From Oopsacas minuta (Eukaryota; Porifera; Hexactinellida; Lyssacinosida; Leucopsacidae), in contig JAKMXF010000055.1 in NCBI GenBank assembly GCA_024704765.1, positions 757,400 to 821,399 of the forward strand: DNA of 64,000 bases. Direction: 5' to 3'. The position numbers were made by a program, and so were the translations under genes. The stretch's first letter is position 1, and each line of letters opens with the position of its first letter. This document shows positions 50,870-63,189 of the stretch, one piece after another. The notes beneath the pieces were generated by a model. That model had not been told where the DNA came from. It ran no database searches and worked only from the letters and a program-made list of their open reading frames with translations.

Positions 50870-51825
50870 AATACCCTGTGTATTTCTAAGATTGTTAATG
50901 TCGATGCTATCCCAAGAGCTTAGTATGGCATTTCACAACTCTGAGTGATTGGATGGACTTTTCTCTTTGAATTCTGAGGGAAATGTGATCCCACAGATTC
51001 TCAATCGGATTTAGATCAGGTGACTGAGCAGGCCAATTCATAACCTCTATTTTTCCTCATCAAAACATTGCTTAGTACCCTTTGACCTATGGCATGGGGC
51101 GTTGTCCTGCTGAAAGGTCCAGCCAGAATGTAGAGAATGCAAATCAACGCTTGGGATTAGTGCATTTTCCAATATATCAATGTAGGAATTTGTCTTGAGG
51201 TTTGCAGCTACTTCCGACAATAGTCCTACGTCACTTCAACAAAAGCATCCCCAAACCATGATGCCAGCTCCCCAAACTTGCAAGTTATTTGAAGACACCT
51301 CTCTGGGAACTCATCCCCTTTCATCCACCTGACTTAGGCCCTTGCGTCATTAGTATACAGAATGAACCTCGATTCGTCACTGAACACAACTCTTGCCCAT
51401 TCTTCAGTTTTCCCATTCTTGTGCGATCTTACGAAGGAAAGTGGTCTCTTTTGTGCTTGGTAGTAAGGCGGGCTTCCTTCGCGGTTTCCTGTTCGAACAG
51501 TCCAGTCCCTCGTAACCTTCTCAGGACTGTTGAGTGGAAAGCCTTATAGAATATTCTGATAATACTTCAGCTTTGATCTGAGTAGCAGTCTTAGGTCAAT
51601 CCTCTTTGCACTTTCTGACTAATAAAGTGACTCGCATTTTGGTTGTGACACGAGGCCTACCCGGAATAGCGAGGTCTCTTACCGAGCCAGTCAGCCTGTG
51701 TTTCTTCAGGATCTCGGCTACACTTTTTGGCTACACCCAATCATTATAGCTACTTCCCTCTGAGTGTGGCCAAATTCTGAAAGCAGTATCAAGTTGGCTT
51801 GAATATCATGGTAATTCGGGGTTTC
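50870..51825 (-). pseudogene. Tc1 transposase relic
   Basis: Reading down from about 51820: an N-terminal helix-turn-helix (SEFGHTQREVAIMIGCSQ, then GRPRVTTKM in another frame), then WARVVFSDESRFILYTND with the first catalytic Asp. A region rich in Trp and Gly follows, then a degraded second Asp block. VMNWPAQSPDLNPIENLWDH carries the third acid (Glu, as in Tc1 D34E enzymes). The tail gives REKSIQSLRV. Several stops and shifts interrupt it. The length corresponds to a full Tc1 transposase. No convincing terminal repeats were found. Confidence 0.82.
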
Positions 51826-52796
51826 GAAGGTATTGAAAATTCGATATAAAAGAATTCAACTGAAATCGCTAAGTTGTACAAATATAATGAGTGGATTAGC
51901 TGTGTTGGTGTGTTACTTGTCAAAATACATATGTATGAGTATGGCTTCGCCAGAATTCAAGTATCTGGTCACTGTATACAATTGGACATCACTATACTAT
52001 GTAAATTCATTCTGAGCGATTCTTTTTGTACGGGACTGCATATACAAATATGCAATCATTACCATCCATATTTAGAAAGGATTCAATTATTATTGTTAGC
52101 TGTTGATTGAGTAAAAAGATATAACAAATTCTGACGTTTACGAAGAAAGTTATACAGTATTTTAACAAAAACTCCCAAAAATTATAGTAAAGTTCGACAA
52201 TAATTCCTTAACTCATTGTTTGGAAATAATAACAATTTGAAATTATAAATATAGGCTAGGCTACAGTGCCAGAAATTTACCAAAAGATTATTGTTAATGT
52301 GCCGGTAACGACACATTTTATGGAAATGCTTTGGTGACATTGCCGGCATGGAAATCTCTCTTCTTATAGTGTCAGCAACTGCAAATTTAAAATTGCCACT
52401 AAAATACAGGAAAAATAGTTTACCAATTTGTATAAAACAAAGTACTAACCACTGAATGGTAAAATTGGCGAATTAGGTATTTAGGTGTGTGCTAGCTCTG
52501 CATAATATATTATTTATATATGGGTTACCGGCCAAACTAGTCGATTAAACTTATCAGAATTATAAATGGCCTCGAGTTTTTCTGGAATTACGTAATACTA
52601 GCTTAATAACATATGGCCAATTTTATCCTGCGTAATTTTTAAGTGATAAGCATCTAATTCTGTATATTATGTTACTATATCAATTTAATATGTTGGCATA
52701 TACAAAATTACTAATTAATATACTATATTAAGGGCATGAGTTAAGTATTAACGTTTCCACCATTATTTCTTGTTCAGATAGTTGATTTGATTCCTT
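51826..52796. other. Intron, no gene seen
   Basis: No supportable gene. GCCGG-containing sequence near 52300-52350 (GTGCCGGTAACG, TTGCCGGCATGG) may be a decayed repeat. Confidence 0.35.
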
Positions 52797-53425
52797 TCAA
52801 CCTCTGATATTTCCCGATATTGAGCAAGGAATGCATAAGATGTCAATTACATTGTCTTCAAAGGAACATTTACGAGCAAGCTTCTCCCTATATCTTCTTA
52901 CGTGTTTGTTTACGGAATCTTCAGATGAGGTCTTCACTGCGAAACTGTCATTGAATTCACTGATTAATTCTGAAGAATGTGCGAGTAATTTATGAAGAGA
53001 ACGGCGTTATGGTTGCCCAACGAAATTTACAAGGTATTCCCTCATAAGTATCTTTGCAAATGGAATAGAGTTTCTCAGTATTTATCCTTTTATGAGAATT
53101 ATAGACCGAAATATTAGTGAGATATATGTGTGAATAGTGCTAAGAGCAAGAGGATCTTCTTCAATCATCGTGGATGGAGCACAAGCAATAAAATATTCTT
53201 CATTGAGAAAACATTTTCTTGCGATATTACCAGTGTTAGTGCACCGTCATCACCGGATGGATAATCTATTCGAAACCCAGTCTTCTCAAGCAAGAGATTA
53301 CGCATTCGATGCATTGAACTTTTAGCTAGATAATGTGAAGGCAGCCATTTCTTCATTCCGCCATCCAAATGATATACCAATATCATATACCAGCAAAAGA
53401 CACACAAATGACTATGAAGAGGGCA
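52797..53425 (-). pseudogene. RAG1/Transib-like transposase C-terminal relic
   Basis: Pieces in shifting frames keep one order. CPLHSHLCVFCWYMILVYHL, MHRMRNLLLEKTGFRIDYPS, NTGNIARKCFLNEEYFI, ISVYNSHKRINTEKLYSICK and KFRWATITPF are followed, after a stop and shift, by HKLLAHSSELISEFNDSF, then SSEDSVNKHVRRYREKLARK and SFEDNVIDIL. The final block parallels the RAG1 C-terminal core, which has FHKTLAHVPEII, then an SE...NK motif with the third catalytic Glu, then RRFRKMNAR. The candidate Glu position seems to be Asp here. The DD-bearing N-terminal half is missing. The resemblance is from memory of family motifs. It is a pseudogene within a huntingtin intron; no CACWRTG-type ends were found. Confidence 0.6.
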
Positions 53426-53797
53426 TGGGAGATGAATAAATGGGAGATGAAAATTTCATCAGATATTGAAAATGGAATACAAGGATATTTGGTCTTTTTC
53501 AACAATATTTCAAAATATATCCTAGGAATGCACTGATTGTCAGCATAAAAGCAGTTTCTAGATAATACTATTTTGGTATTTCGATTACATACTTGTATTT
53601 CAATCTTCAGATGAGCAAATTAGCAAATAAAATATTAATTTCAAATATACTTTAGAAGGGGACTAATTGTTATTCCCACTTGGGTGATGTGCATATAGTT
53701 ACAGGAGGTGATTCATAGCTGTAGGTTGTAGAATCGTAATGTAAAGTGTTAAATTGGTTTGTAACATGAGTAATGCTGTTAAGGAATTTACTTGTTA
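53426..53797. other. Intron, no gene seen
   Basis: No frame continues the RAG1-like relic upstream, so its N-terminal half is absent or unrecognisable. Confidence 0.35.
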
Positions 53798-54215
53798 CAG
53801 TCGATCCCACTTATTATCATACCACTCATGCTTGACTGCTTTATGACATTATCAGGATTTTCAATAATCCGGGAAGTTTCCCGCAAAAGGTTATACCCTC
53901 GCGCGAATGTGACTTAATCGGGGTAATCTCAGAATACTATTGGTATCTAAAATATGCAAATTTGTATTCAGACAATATGGCAATACACGTAGAGACAAAT
54001 ATATGCAAATGGATTCACACTTTTAACTTATGCACAAATATGTGCACTTCAAATAAAGTGTAAATGACTCTCAATTTTATTATTTTCTGTAGGGGATGTC
54101 AAATCATACCACATTTTTACAACAATATCCGAGGTATTCAATAACAAATAATAACGAAAATGGTTTTGGATTTCGACCATTGTGGTGATAAGCGGGATAT
54201 TTACCAAGCGGTATG
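53798..54215. repeat. Possible pogo-like MITE
   Basis: CAGTCGATCCCACTTATTAT after TA at the left faces GGTGATAAGCGGGATATTTA near 54180-54200. Read inversely the latter gives ATCCCGCTTATCACC, matching the left end. Internal CTTAATCGGGGTAA resembles other pogo-like pieces. The right border is approximate. Confidence 0.45.
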
Positions 54216-54580
54216 AAATAGTTAATGGATCCATTGTCAATGTTTGCTGCCGATCATCGGTAAATTCATTCGTTACCATATTGTCACTTAAAAGAATACA
54301 AAGCTAGAATGTAACAACTAAATCCTTACATTTTGCTTCAATCAAATCATAAAGATAGAAAATATCAGTTTCAACTGTAGAATGAAGATTTATTGGTAGA
54401 TCAATATTATGTATTTACATATAGAATAGGGACTGAAATTCATACACTGGATTACTTATAATTTTCTACGTGGCAGCAGGTGTTGAAATAACATATCGCT
54501 CATGTATGTATGGATATAGATAACCATATATTAGTACATAGAATCGAAAGTCCAGGAATAATAGTCATAATGTTCAACTA

Positions 54581-55881
54581 CCGAGTGTTCAATAAGTTCG
54601 CAGAATCTACATGAAGTTCATTTAGTAGCTTTAATGTTAATTAAGCATAAGTAGTATAACTAGCAAATGAATAGTAGATAAATTTCAACTTTCTAAGTAG
54701 TTTACTTTTTCTGGTACACTCAATTTAGTCAAGTCATTTTCAAATTGTGAATTTTCAATGGAGAATTTGAATAACAGGGATTTTCGAGCCATACGGTTTT
54801 ACAATTATAAGCGTGGGATAAACGCTATGGAGTGCTCGCTGAGATGTTTTCTGTTTTTGGAGAACAGTCTCCAACCAAAATAAGCATCTCCAAGTGGTAC
54901 AACCGATTTGGTTTGGGATACATGTGCTTGGATGATGATGTTCGAACCAGACGCCCGATTAGGGCGGCCACCGATGAAAATATCACCAAGGTGGAGGAAC
55001 TGGTAAGAGAGGATAGACAAAGTACTATCCATCAGTTAGTTCACGATGGATAAGTATCATCGGGAACAATAGAAACAAACCTACACCAACACCTTGGACT
55101 AAAAAGGGCTTGTTCCAAGTTAGTCTCACATTTGCTAACTTTGGGGCAGAAAAATCATCAGATCCAATTTTGTCCCTCTATGTTACTAAAGTACTCAAAG
55201 CAGATTATTGGCGGCATTCAGAAGTAATTACGGGTGATGAAACTTGGGTCTACTTCTATGACATGCAAACGAAGCAACAGAGCTCTAAATGGATCTTTGA
55301 GGATGAGGTACCGGACACAATTCCCAAACGATTCATGGCGATCGACAACGAATGTTCGCAATTATCTTCACCAAGAGAGGACTTGTTGAATTTGTGATGC
55401 TTCCAGCGAAGCATACAGATACTGCAGCTTGGTACACCGAATGTTGCCTTCCTAAGGTGTTCCAAGCAGTGGAGACGTTGAGACCAAAGTCTGGGATCCG
55501 TGGGATGAAATTTCATCATGATAATGCTCCAGCACACACAGCCAGAAGGACCAAAGAGTTTCTTAGGCAATCAGGCTAAGAAATGATTGAACATCCACCT
55601 TACAGCCCAGATCTTACCCCTTGTGAATTTTGGCTGTTCCCGAATCTAAAAAGACAACTAAATGGCAGACGTTTTGAATCAGAATCCGAGTTAATCGCTA
55701 CGTTTTAGAGGCAGTTGAGTATATACCAGTAAGTAGCTATTCTAAGCTATTTGACATGTGGTTACATCGCTGTCAAAGGTGTATTGATGCTAATGGGGAG
55801 TATTTTGAACATGTATTATAGTAACTTGTTAGTTCACTGTAGTGGAAACATATTTTTTCCGCGAACTTATTGAACACTCGG
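54581..55881 (+). mobile_element. Mariner element with matched ends
   Basis: CCGAGTGTTCAATAAGTTCG at the left is repeated exactly, inverted, at the right end (55881). TA flanks both sides (54579-54580 and 55882-55883). The length of 1301 bp is typical of mariner. It contains one transposase pseudogene on the plus strand. Confidence 0.95.
54758..55821 (+). pseudogene. Mariner transposase, inactivated
   Basis: ATG 54758 gives MENLNNRDFRAIRFYNYKRG. A shift leads to FGEQSPTKISISKWYNRFGL and TDENITKVEELVREDRQSTI (helix-turn-helix pair). After a stop, VITGDETWVYFYDMQTKQQS has the first catalytic Asp. After another shift, MKFHHDNAPAHTARRTKEFL has the second. A TAA precedes MIEHPPYSPDLTPCEFWLF with the third, at D34D spacing. 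The ending EYFEHVL with TAG at 55819 is in place. About five lesions over a full-length gene show loss of function after insertion. Confidence 0.9.
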
Positions 55882-55924
55882 TATAATTCGCGGTTGGGGA
55901 AGGGAAAATTTAATTGCTATGGAA

Positions 55925-56150
55925 TTACCAATGAGAAAACTTATGGGAATTAAAGATATTATGTAGCATGCCAATTTCATCCTCATGAAATGAGGGAATT
56001 GCGTTTTCAGGGTTTCGACGATATAGGAATAATTTCATATCTAAGGGAAATCCTAATGGGAAAACTATGGGAAAGTTCATGGTAAATACAACAAAAATCC
56101 TGAAGGAATGGGAATAATATCCGTTCTCATGCGAACACTGGTATTCGCGA
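55925..56150. repeat. GGGAATT-type repeat cluster, copy 2
   Basis: Words such as TTATGGGAATTAAAG, AGGGAAATCCTAATGGGAAA, TATGGGAAAG and GAATGGGAATAATATCC resemble the cluster at 47143-47470. Same probable family, no coding sequence. Confidence 0.45.
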
Positions 56151-56901
56151 ATTAAAATAATCAAAGGATCATAAAATATATTGTGATAGGAGCGTAGATC
56201 CTTTTGGAATCTAGTATCATAACCTGTAAGGAAACAATGTAATTAGGGATTGGTGTCTAGATCTTTTTATTGATGATCTTCATGCCTTATACTTGTACAG
56301 GGCAAATGCAAAATCTGACAGAAAATATGTTCTAGTTGCGAATAATGATATTAAGCGAGTTCCTAACATGCGAAATACATTATGCTAATTATGTACAATT
56401 CCAAACACATAAGTCATAATCCAATTTATTGGAAGAAAAGTACAATTGGTATAATTCCAGGAAGTATGAAAATCTACGTGTGGAAATATTATTGCATACA
56501 CACACTGGAAAGGGGGGTCACATAACTTCTAAAATTATGCAAATTTTCTAAAAGGGAGCTTTGAGACTAGAGATACAGAAACTCAGCACTAAAGCACAGT
56601 ATAATATAAGTACGAGCAAAGTGGAAATGAGAACGGAACTCATTCCGTGGTAAAACATCGGTTTGTCCATACTATAAACAAACATGTGTTTTGTATATAG
56701 AGAAAACATAGTCTAAGTTTAGAGAATTCTTGTGATATTCGGAAATATGATTTATTGATATTCAAATTTTGGAATTGAAATAGCACCATATAATTTCTAT
56801 TCGATAGTGAATATAAAATTACGTAAAAACAAATTAGTAACAATTTAAAAAGGAATATCAACTGTATTATAAAATTAATTTTGTGAGTCAAAACAACAAA
56901 C
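56151..56901. other. Intron, no gene seen
   Basis: Downstream intron flank of exon D. Nothing recognisable. Confidence 0.35.
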
Positions 56902-57104
56902 CTGCTTGCATTAACATCCAGTAAAGAATCAGTGGATTCTGTACTAGCATCAGATTCATCACCAGTTGTGTCTAATGCAGAAGCACCAGAGATTTCTGAC
57001 GAATGCTTGGATACTTCAGTATACATTTGCATGAGCTCAGATTCAAAATGGTACTTATCATCTATTACTAAATATGAAGCCAAAAATAACAAAAATTCTC
57101 CAAG
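56902..57104 (-). CDS. HTT: Huntingtin, coding exon D (most 5' exon seen)
   Basis: Reading gives LGEFLLFLASYLVIDDKYHF, then MYTEVSKHSSEISG and the acidic, Ser/Thr-rich DTTGDESDASTESTDSLL. Vertebrate HTT has a long disordered acidic and serine-rich segment just before the solenoid block found in exons C and B, so the position fits although the sequence is not alignable. The acceptor is CACTTTTCAGTATAG; using the earlier CAG would retain an in-frame TAG. The donor is GCAAGCAG/GTTTGT. The phase-2 end plus C from exon C makes AGC (Ser). Exons D+C+B total 990 bases, exactly 330 codons without a stop. Earlier exons are not visible in this window. Confidence 0.65.
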
Positions 57105-57800
57105 CTATACTGAAAAGTGAATAAACATCAATATACCGAATAATGACAACATATAAAATTTCATATGGTATCAAGAATGAGATGAAAGAATTTTAAAGAA
57201 AATTGTGAACTCGGAAATCTGTAACATAAATATCGTTAAAAAGACAAGGACTACTAGAATAAAGCAAGCGCAAAGTCAAACCACTGTGTGGAATGCAGGC
57301 TCAACATTGATTCAACGTAATTTCTGTATTACTTTGAATTCTTCATTACACTTTCCCACAAACAAGTAAATGTTCGATAAAATTATGTAATTGTGAAATT
57401 TAATCATAACTGCAAAATACCGGACTCCTTCTCATTATACGTATTTTTACTAACATAGACAGCAAGTTTGCTAAAGGAACCATATGGACGGTACCCACAT
57501 ATTGGTGCATATCCCGAAGGAGAGCTTGACCCCATGCAGATACACATTTCACCCTAATTGGAAACAATTTCGTGTCATTATATATCCCTGCAAATATGGA
57601 AGATCCAACCTTTATAAAACATGGTCAAAAGCTGGCTCGAATAGGGCCAAATCGTCCAAAAATACCATTAAGCAATCAAATAATGATCAAGACTTGAGAG
57701 GCCATACTAATGCGTTAATTCCATATATATATATGTGCTGGCAATATATTTATAGTGAATGACTACAGTTAATGTGCTAGGCACCTAAAGAATATAGCAC
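57105..57800. other. Intron, one unassigned frame
   Basis: A plus-strand frame at 57484-57762 begins MDGTHILVHIPKESLTP. DGTHI recalls a catalytic-Asp motif of Harbinger nucleases, but no second or third motif follows and the rest is low-complexity, so I do not call a gene. Otherwise nothing is recognised. Confidence 0.25.
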
Positions 57801-58361
57801 AAGGGGGATATGCACATGCCAGAATGTACTATTCTGGTCTTGTCAGAAGATTTGTTCTGCTCTTTGAGAATGGATATTTTAGCATTCTGCACTTTCAGAA
57901 TCGGTTTGTTAGAATACTGCAACAGTCAAAATGGATATTTTAGAGTTTTCACTCTGTCAGAATGGCTTAAACTAGTTGAGACTTTGTCAGAATAGTTTTA
58001 ATCGAGGTTGACTTTGCCAGAATAGTTTTAATCGAGGTTGACTTTGTCAAAATGGTTTTAATGGAGTATATTGTGCTCAATTTTAGAGAATGAATTTTGC
58101 ATTAACTTTGGACACTATTGAGCTGTATATTGTTATGGATTGACGAATAGAATATCACGTTGCGGGAATTCTATAAATATTGCTCTAACATAAAACCACC
58201 TTGCAAGTTATACAAATAGTATATTGAAATGCCTACCATTCTCAGCGCAAGCAAAAGTAGCTAGACAATCCAATCAAAGCTCATTTCTCCCAAAGTCAAA
58301 ACTGGATAAAACTATTCTGACAAAATCAGAACAATAAATTCTGACATGTGGAGCTCCCCTT
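57801..58361. mobile_element. MITE with TGTCAGAAT-rich ends
   Basis: The left end AAGGGGGATATGCACATGCC and inverse of the right end AAGGGGAGCTCCACATGTC continue in step as CAGAAT.TA.T.TTCTG and then TTGTCAGAA. This gives inverted repeats of about 50 bp. It is 561 bp and has no coding sequence. The target duplication is not clear. Confidence 0.7.
57977..58066. repeat. Three 30-bp tandem units inside the MITE
   Basis: The unit GTTGACTTTGTCAGAATAG followed by TTTTAATCGAG is repeated three times with a few changes. Earlier single TTTGTCAGAAT-like motifs at 57835-57975 suggest further degenerate units. Confidence 0.85.
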
Positions 58362-59156
58362 ACACAATCACAAATAAGAAATCCATACAAATCCATGGTT
58401 TCAAAGTAATTCAACAAATTATCTGTAAGTTATGACAATTGCCCCATTGAAATACATTATCAAGAGATATACCTGCAATTTGGTACAAAATATGGAATTA
58501 TTCTGAGTAAATCAGAACTTATGGTAGATCAATATTCAGGGCCCTATGCATTCCACACAGGAGTTTGGATTTGTTGCTTCCTCGTATTCTAGTAGTCCTC
58601 CTTAATATATCAGAGTGTTTGAGCCTCGAACTAATCACAGAATCAGATAATTAAACAGTGAATACTGAATTTCAATAATAAAAAACAAATCAAAATCCAT
58701 AGTTCAAATCAGTAGTTAGAATGGGAAATGAATGCATACATGGAAAGTTGGTGCATAAATGATGAAAAATATAGGAAATAGTATAATTACGAAATTCAGA
58801 TTAAACATCATAAAGTTACTTAGAGAGTCAATTATGAGTTGCGAAACTATTATTTTTGTGTCTATGTAGATCATAGAAAAGTCAAATGATTAAAATGTCA
58901 GGTTCAGCCTAACCATTTTGCCTTTGAATCGATATTTCTCGTAAATGCATGAAGGTTGTATCCGCTAAATGCATCCAATAAGTATCCTGGTCCATCCTAG
59001 AAGTTTTTGGAGCGCGGTCTAATTAAATGCCAAAGAGAATCCATTTCAAATAAGATTAACCATGCTGAAATAATACGTTGAAATGATACTGTGAATCTCT
59101 CTTGCGAGAGAAGAATAATACTACTTTCGAAAAATAAAAATGGAAAAATTCAATTA
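58362..59156. other. No gene seen
   Basis: Nothing recognisable in this AT-rich stretch upstream of exon D. Confidence 0.35.
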
Positions 59157-59335
59157 CAGTGGGACACTCTTAATGCGAAAACGGTCTTACGAATTTCCTG
59201 ATAAGACGAACAAAGATTCACATACTCAGGTACTACTGTAGATATACACTCAATAATACTCTCATTCATACGAAAAGAGGATATGGCGAAAAAAATTGAC
59301 TGTCCATTAGGGCTCTTAATAACGAGGTTCCACTG
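59157..59335. mobile_element. Pogo/Tigger-like MITE
   Basis: CAGTGGGACACTCTTAATGC at the left and the inverse of the right end CAGTGGAACCTCGTTATTAA are flanked by TA on both sides. The length is 179 bp. These ends are of the pogo/Tigger type. Confidence 0.8.
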
Positions 59336-62300
59336 TATCTTCAAGTATCGAGGATCCAAAAGCTCTATTCTTGATTATATATATCTGAAGGTGTAATTCT
59401 AGGAACCAAGATCAATTATTCCATATCTTTGGAAACTCAACATTGTAGATACAATACATTCAAAAATACACGAGCATTTTCACAGGTAATATCTGATATC
59501 CTATAGGGTGGGCAAGTGTAAATCGACTGAGTGTATATTACAATAATTTCCAGTCCTTTGGTCAATTCCTTTATACTTTAACTTATTTGCAGCTGAAACT
59601 CTGCTATTTTGTTTTCAACTAAAGACAACATCCCAAGGAAGCAATGTCAAGACTCACCAGGGGATGAACAAAGGTAGTTATGTAGTATTATCAAAGAGAA
59701 AGAATATCTTGGATTAAAAGAGAGCATAAAGAGGAAATTTGATGGATAAGCGCTTCAATCCATAGAATTATCATCAAGAGATTGAAGAGATTCGAGGAGA
59801 ATAGATCAATGGATTAAGAAGGATGAAAGCGGATAGATTGGAAAAGGTGACGAAGGAAGAGTAGGTGAGGTTACAGAGAGTAGTACAGCACATACGTAAA
59901 GGGATTGAACACATTATTAACAGTTGAACAATATATATCATTAATTGTATGAAATATACGAATGATCAAGCCATATATGTTTTATGCACTTTAACGAACT
60001 ATGTTACTAATGATCGTTTCTAAGTGAAAACTATCACTCAGAATGATGCCCGTGGCCAACACAGTACATTATAGAGGAGAATAGTCAGTATAAATTTACA
60101 CACAAAATAGCCTACTAAAATAAGGCCTGACAATAACTAGTGTATTGATGTGCAAAAATTAAGCATAAAAAACGGGATAAATCTGGGAGTGCATGACCAG
60201 AATAGGTAGAAAAACTGGAAGACTCCAGAATGAATTTGGCATACGCGCGAATCTTTGGCCTAGATCGGACAAGTTCGAGGCTTAGACAAAATTGTGCCTT
60301 AATTATCTATCTTAAGAAACTTGAAAATCACATTTTTAGCCACTGCTCAGGCAATATACGTCAGATAAGTTAATATGAATATCAGGTACCCCTCAATAAT
60401 ATACATCTTCTAAAGTCAAAACTATTACCCAATCCTTTCTCATCATGGAATATTACATCATCATGACTATACTAGAATATAAAATTATACTATATTTTAT
60501 ATGTCATGAAAGTTTAGTGGTGTTCGCTAGACATTGTGCCAAGTTGAACACACCAGAATCCTTATTAACTGCCAATGCAATAATATAACATATACGGACA
60601 ATGGATATAAATTCACATATTATATACCACATTTTCCTAAATAAGAACCCAGGGGCGCATTCCATTAGTGAGCAATATCCAGTATAAAAATTTTGAGAAT
60701 TTTGGATGACACAAATAATTCGGGAAGCTTATTATCCTAATTTGTTGTATAGCCAAATGATGTGTATATTTCATCAAAGAATAATTGTAGCGTTATAAGA
60801 AATACGTATTCACAAGTCTTAGAGCCAGTTTTCTAGCCATCTGCGCTTTTTCAGGGAAATACAGTATATATAAGTATAATATAAAACGTAATTAATATTC
60901 ATCGTATATATATGCACAAGTAAACTTGAATATTTGAAATTCAGTATGGAAACTATAGAGACTACTGGACTAGTTTAGGGTTAAGGTAACTCGGACAAAA
61001 CAGTTTCAGTATTAAAGGTAAATCAAGTTGTGGTATAGCAGAGCCGGGCAATTAAGTTTGACAAATAGGCCAATTTATAGTTCACCGCATTAACGTGGCC
61101 CCGACCTCAGGGACTACTTTCGTGTTCATATGCCATCTATATTTGGCTAATTGAGAATTTATCACGGACTTGGCGTCCATTTTGCATGGAAGAAAGTTCT
61201 ATCCTACGCAGTTCGTGTTTGAACCTCAAATTGTACAACCAGATCAATGAAGTACGGAGAATACAGTACACATCATTAAATCATTCCTGATTAATCATTG
61301 AGGCTTTTTGACTTATTCTATGGTTGTTGCGAAGAAGCCTTACTGAAGGGACATATAATTCGGTAATCGGATTATGAATGACCAGAATTCATCATGCTGG
61401 AGATCAGAATATGAATGAAAGTAAAGAAACAAATCTGTAAACACGCATTTGAAATATATATTCTCGTGAAGCTACTAAAACTGTAAACGATAGGTAAATG
61501 GGCACGAATCCCCCTCGAATACGCAATTAATGCGAACGAATCCCGTATTTGGAGAAATATCAATATCAAAAACTAAATATCGCTCCTAAAACAAAATCAA
61601 AATGTGATATCTTCATGATTATCATTTTAGGTTAACTAAATACTAAAGCTGACAAGTCGGTATCAATAGACGTTCTGTGGCTCTTATTACAGTTTAAATA
61701 GCTCCTTTGAAATAAATTATTGTCAATAATATATATTAGTTATTGATTGGATGCACGGAAATTCTAGCCCGATGTTGCGAACATCTATACTATAAAACAG
61801 GGATAATCTATAATATCGCGATTTGATAGCTAGGTCGCGGCGCTACTGCTTAGTACTTCGAGTTGATCGTATATCTAAACAGTTAAATCATTGAGTTGTT
61901 TTGGTCGCTACGCGACGGGAGATATAGCCAATAATTAGTGACTTGAACATAAAATTTCGCAGAAATTTGAAAATATGATTATCCATGCTGCATCCAAATT
62001 ACATTTATTGTGGGGGACATTGCAAATACTACGTGGGTATTAGTTAAAAATCTAGGCACATCGTACAACTGGTATGAATAAATTCCATAAAATCTTGATA
62101 TTTGGAAAGAAACTTATTAGTTCAGTCATGATGATGTCAGGAAATTTAGCATAATGAGCGGAACCTATGATTCAAATACAAAACTCCAATATTGTACATT
62201 GGCTGAGCATGCAAGGTTTTGAGATTTTTGAAAATCCAAATATGTGACAATTCCGTCATAATTCCATCATAAGTTGGAAGTTTCTCCGAAGATTCGAATA

Positions 62301-63189
62301 TGTCCTAGATGGGCCCAATTCCAATGTAGCCAAAATGAACTTTGCGGTCTCTCGATCTTATCAATGCAAGTATATTTATTCATATAAATGCAGATTAATC
62401 GCTTTGAATAGTCATGTGCATATGTATGTATGTTCGCATGTCCAGAATTGATGAAAGGAAACTGGAAGAAAATAAGGGCTGATTCTTGGCAAACTGGATA
62501 AGTGGGGCCTGGAGGGGACAAGTTCGAGTGTGAAATTCACATATGACGAAATCTGATGTAAATGTCAACTTTTTGGAATCAGAAAACCACAGTAACAGCA
62601 ACTGCTCATACAATATAATTGCTTTTGAAAAAAAGATACGCCTGATCATGCTAAATCTCTCGACATTATGATTTTGATACAATGCAAACTAATCATGAAA
62701 TTATTACCATATCCTGACAGTACAAACAAATCTAAATCCCACATTTCGGATATTTTAAGAATTTCATAATAATAGATGTACAAACTTCCCAGATTAATTA
62801 AAAGAAGCCAAGTGGCTTCCCCAATGTCATCACAGAAGGCCATTAAAAGTAGTTGGATGGACTATGGATAGCAAAATTGTAATATTTCTGATATTTCATA
62901 AACTCGAGCCACATAAAAGACAGATTCATGAAAATATTCAGAGCGAAATGAAGTTATCCGTTTGCGTTATCTGCAAGTATGAATTAAAAAACGGTCAGTC
63001 TTCGAAACCATTTAGAACGTTAGTCAAAATGTTGAAATTCCTAAATGTTCTAAAACTGTATTGGTACTAAACATAAAGATTAGCATTGAGAATGTTGCTA
63101 TTGTTCCCTATCACACAGACAAAGATGTGATATTTTGTAAATATCCACTTATAACTAGAAAATTGTTAAAATCATGGTCATTTCAGGAT
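59336..63189. other. No gene seen
   Basis: Nearly 4 kb without a supportable gene. It includes a short piece of dispersed repeat family 1 at about 60108-60140 (AATAGCCTACTAAAATAAGG). Pieces at 60230-60300 and 62450-62570 share short words with 2720-2880. Minus-strand frames around 62267-62843 lack recognisable motifs. Confidence 0.4.

Noticed and set aside
57484-57762. Harbinger-like DGTHI motif
   Set aside because: A single five-residue motif without the other catalytic motifs is not enough.
62646-62870. Possible small minus-strand exon reading LLLMAFCDDIGEATWLLLI
   Set aside because: It has an AG before it, but no clear match to huntingtin and no phase link to exon D, so it cannot be supported.
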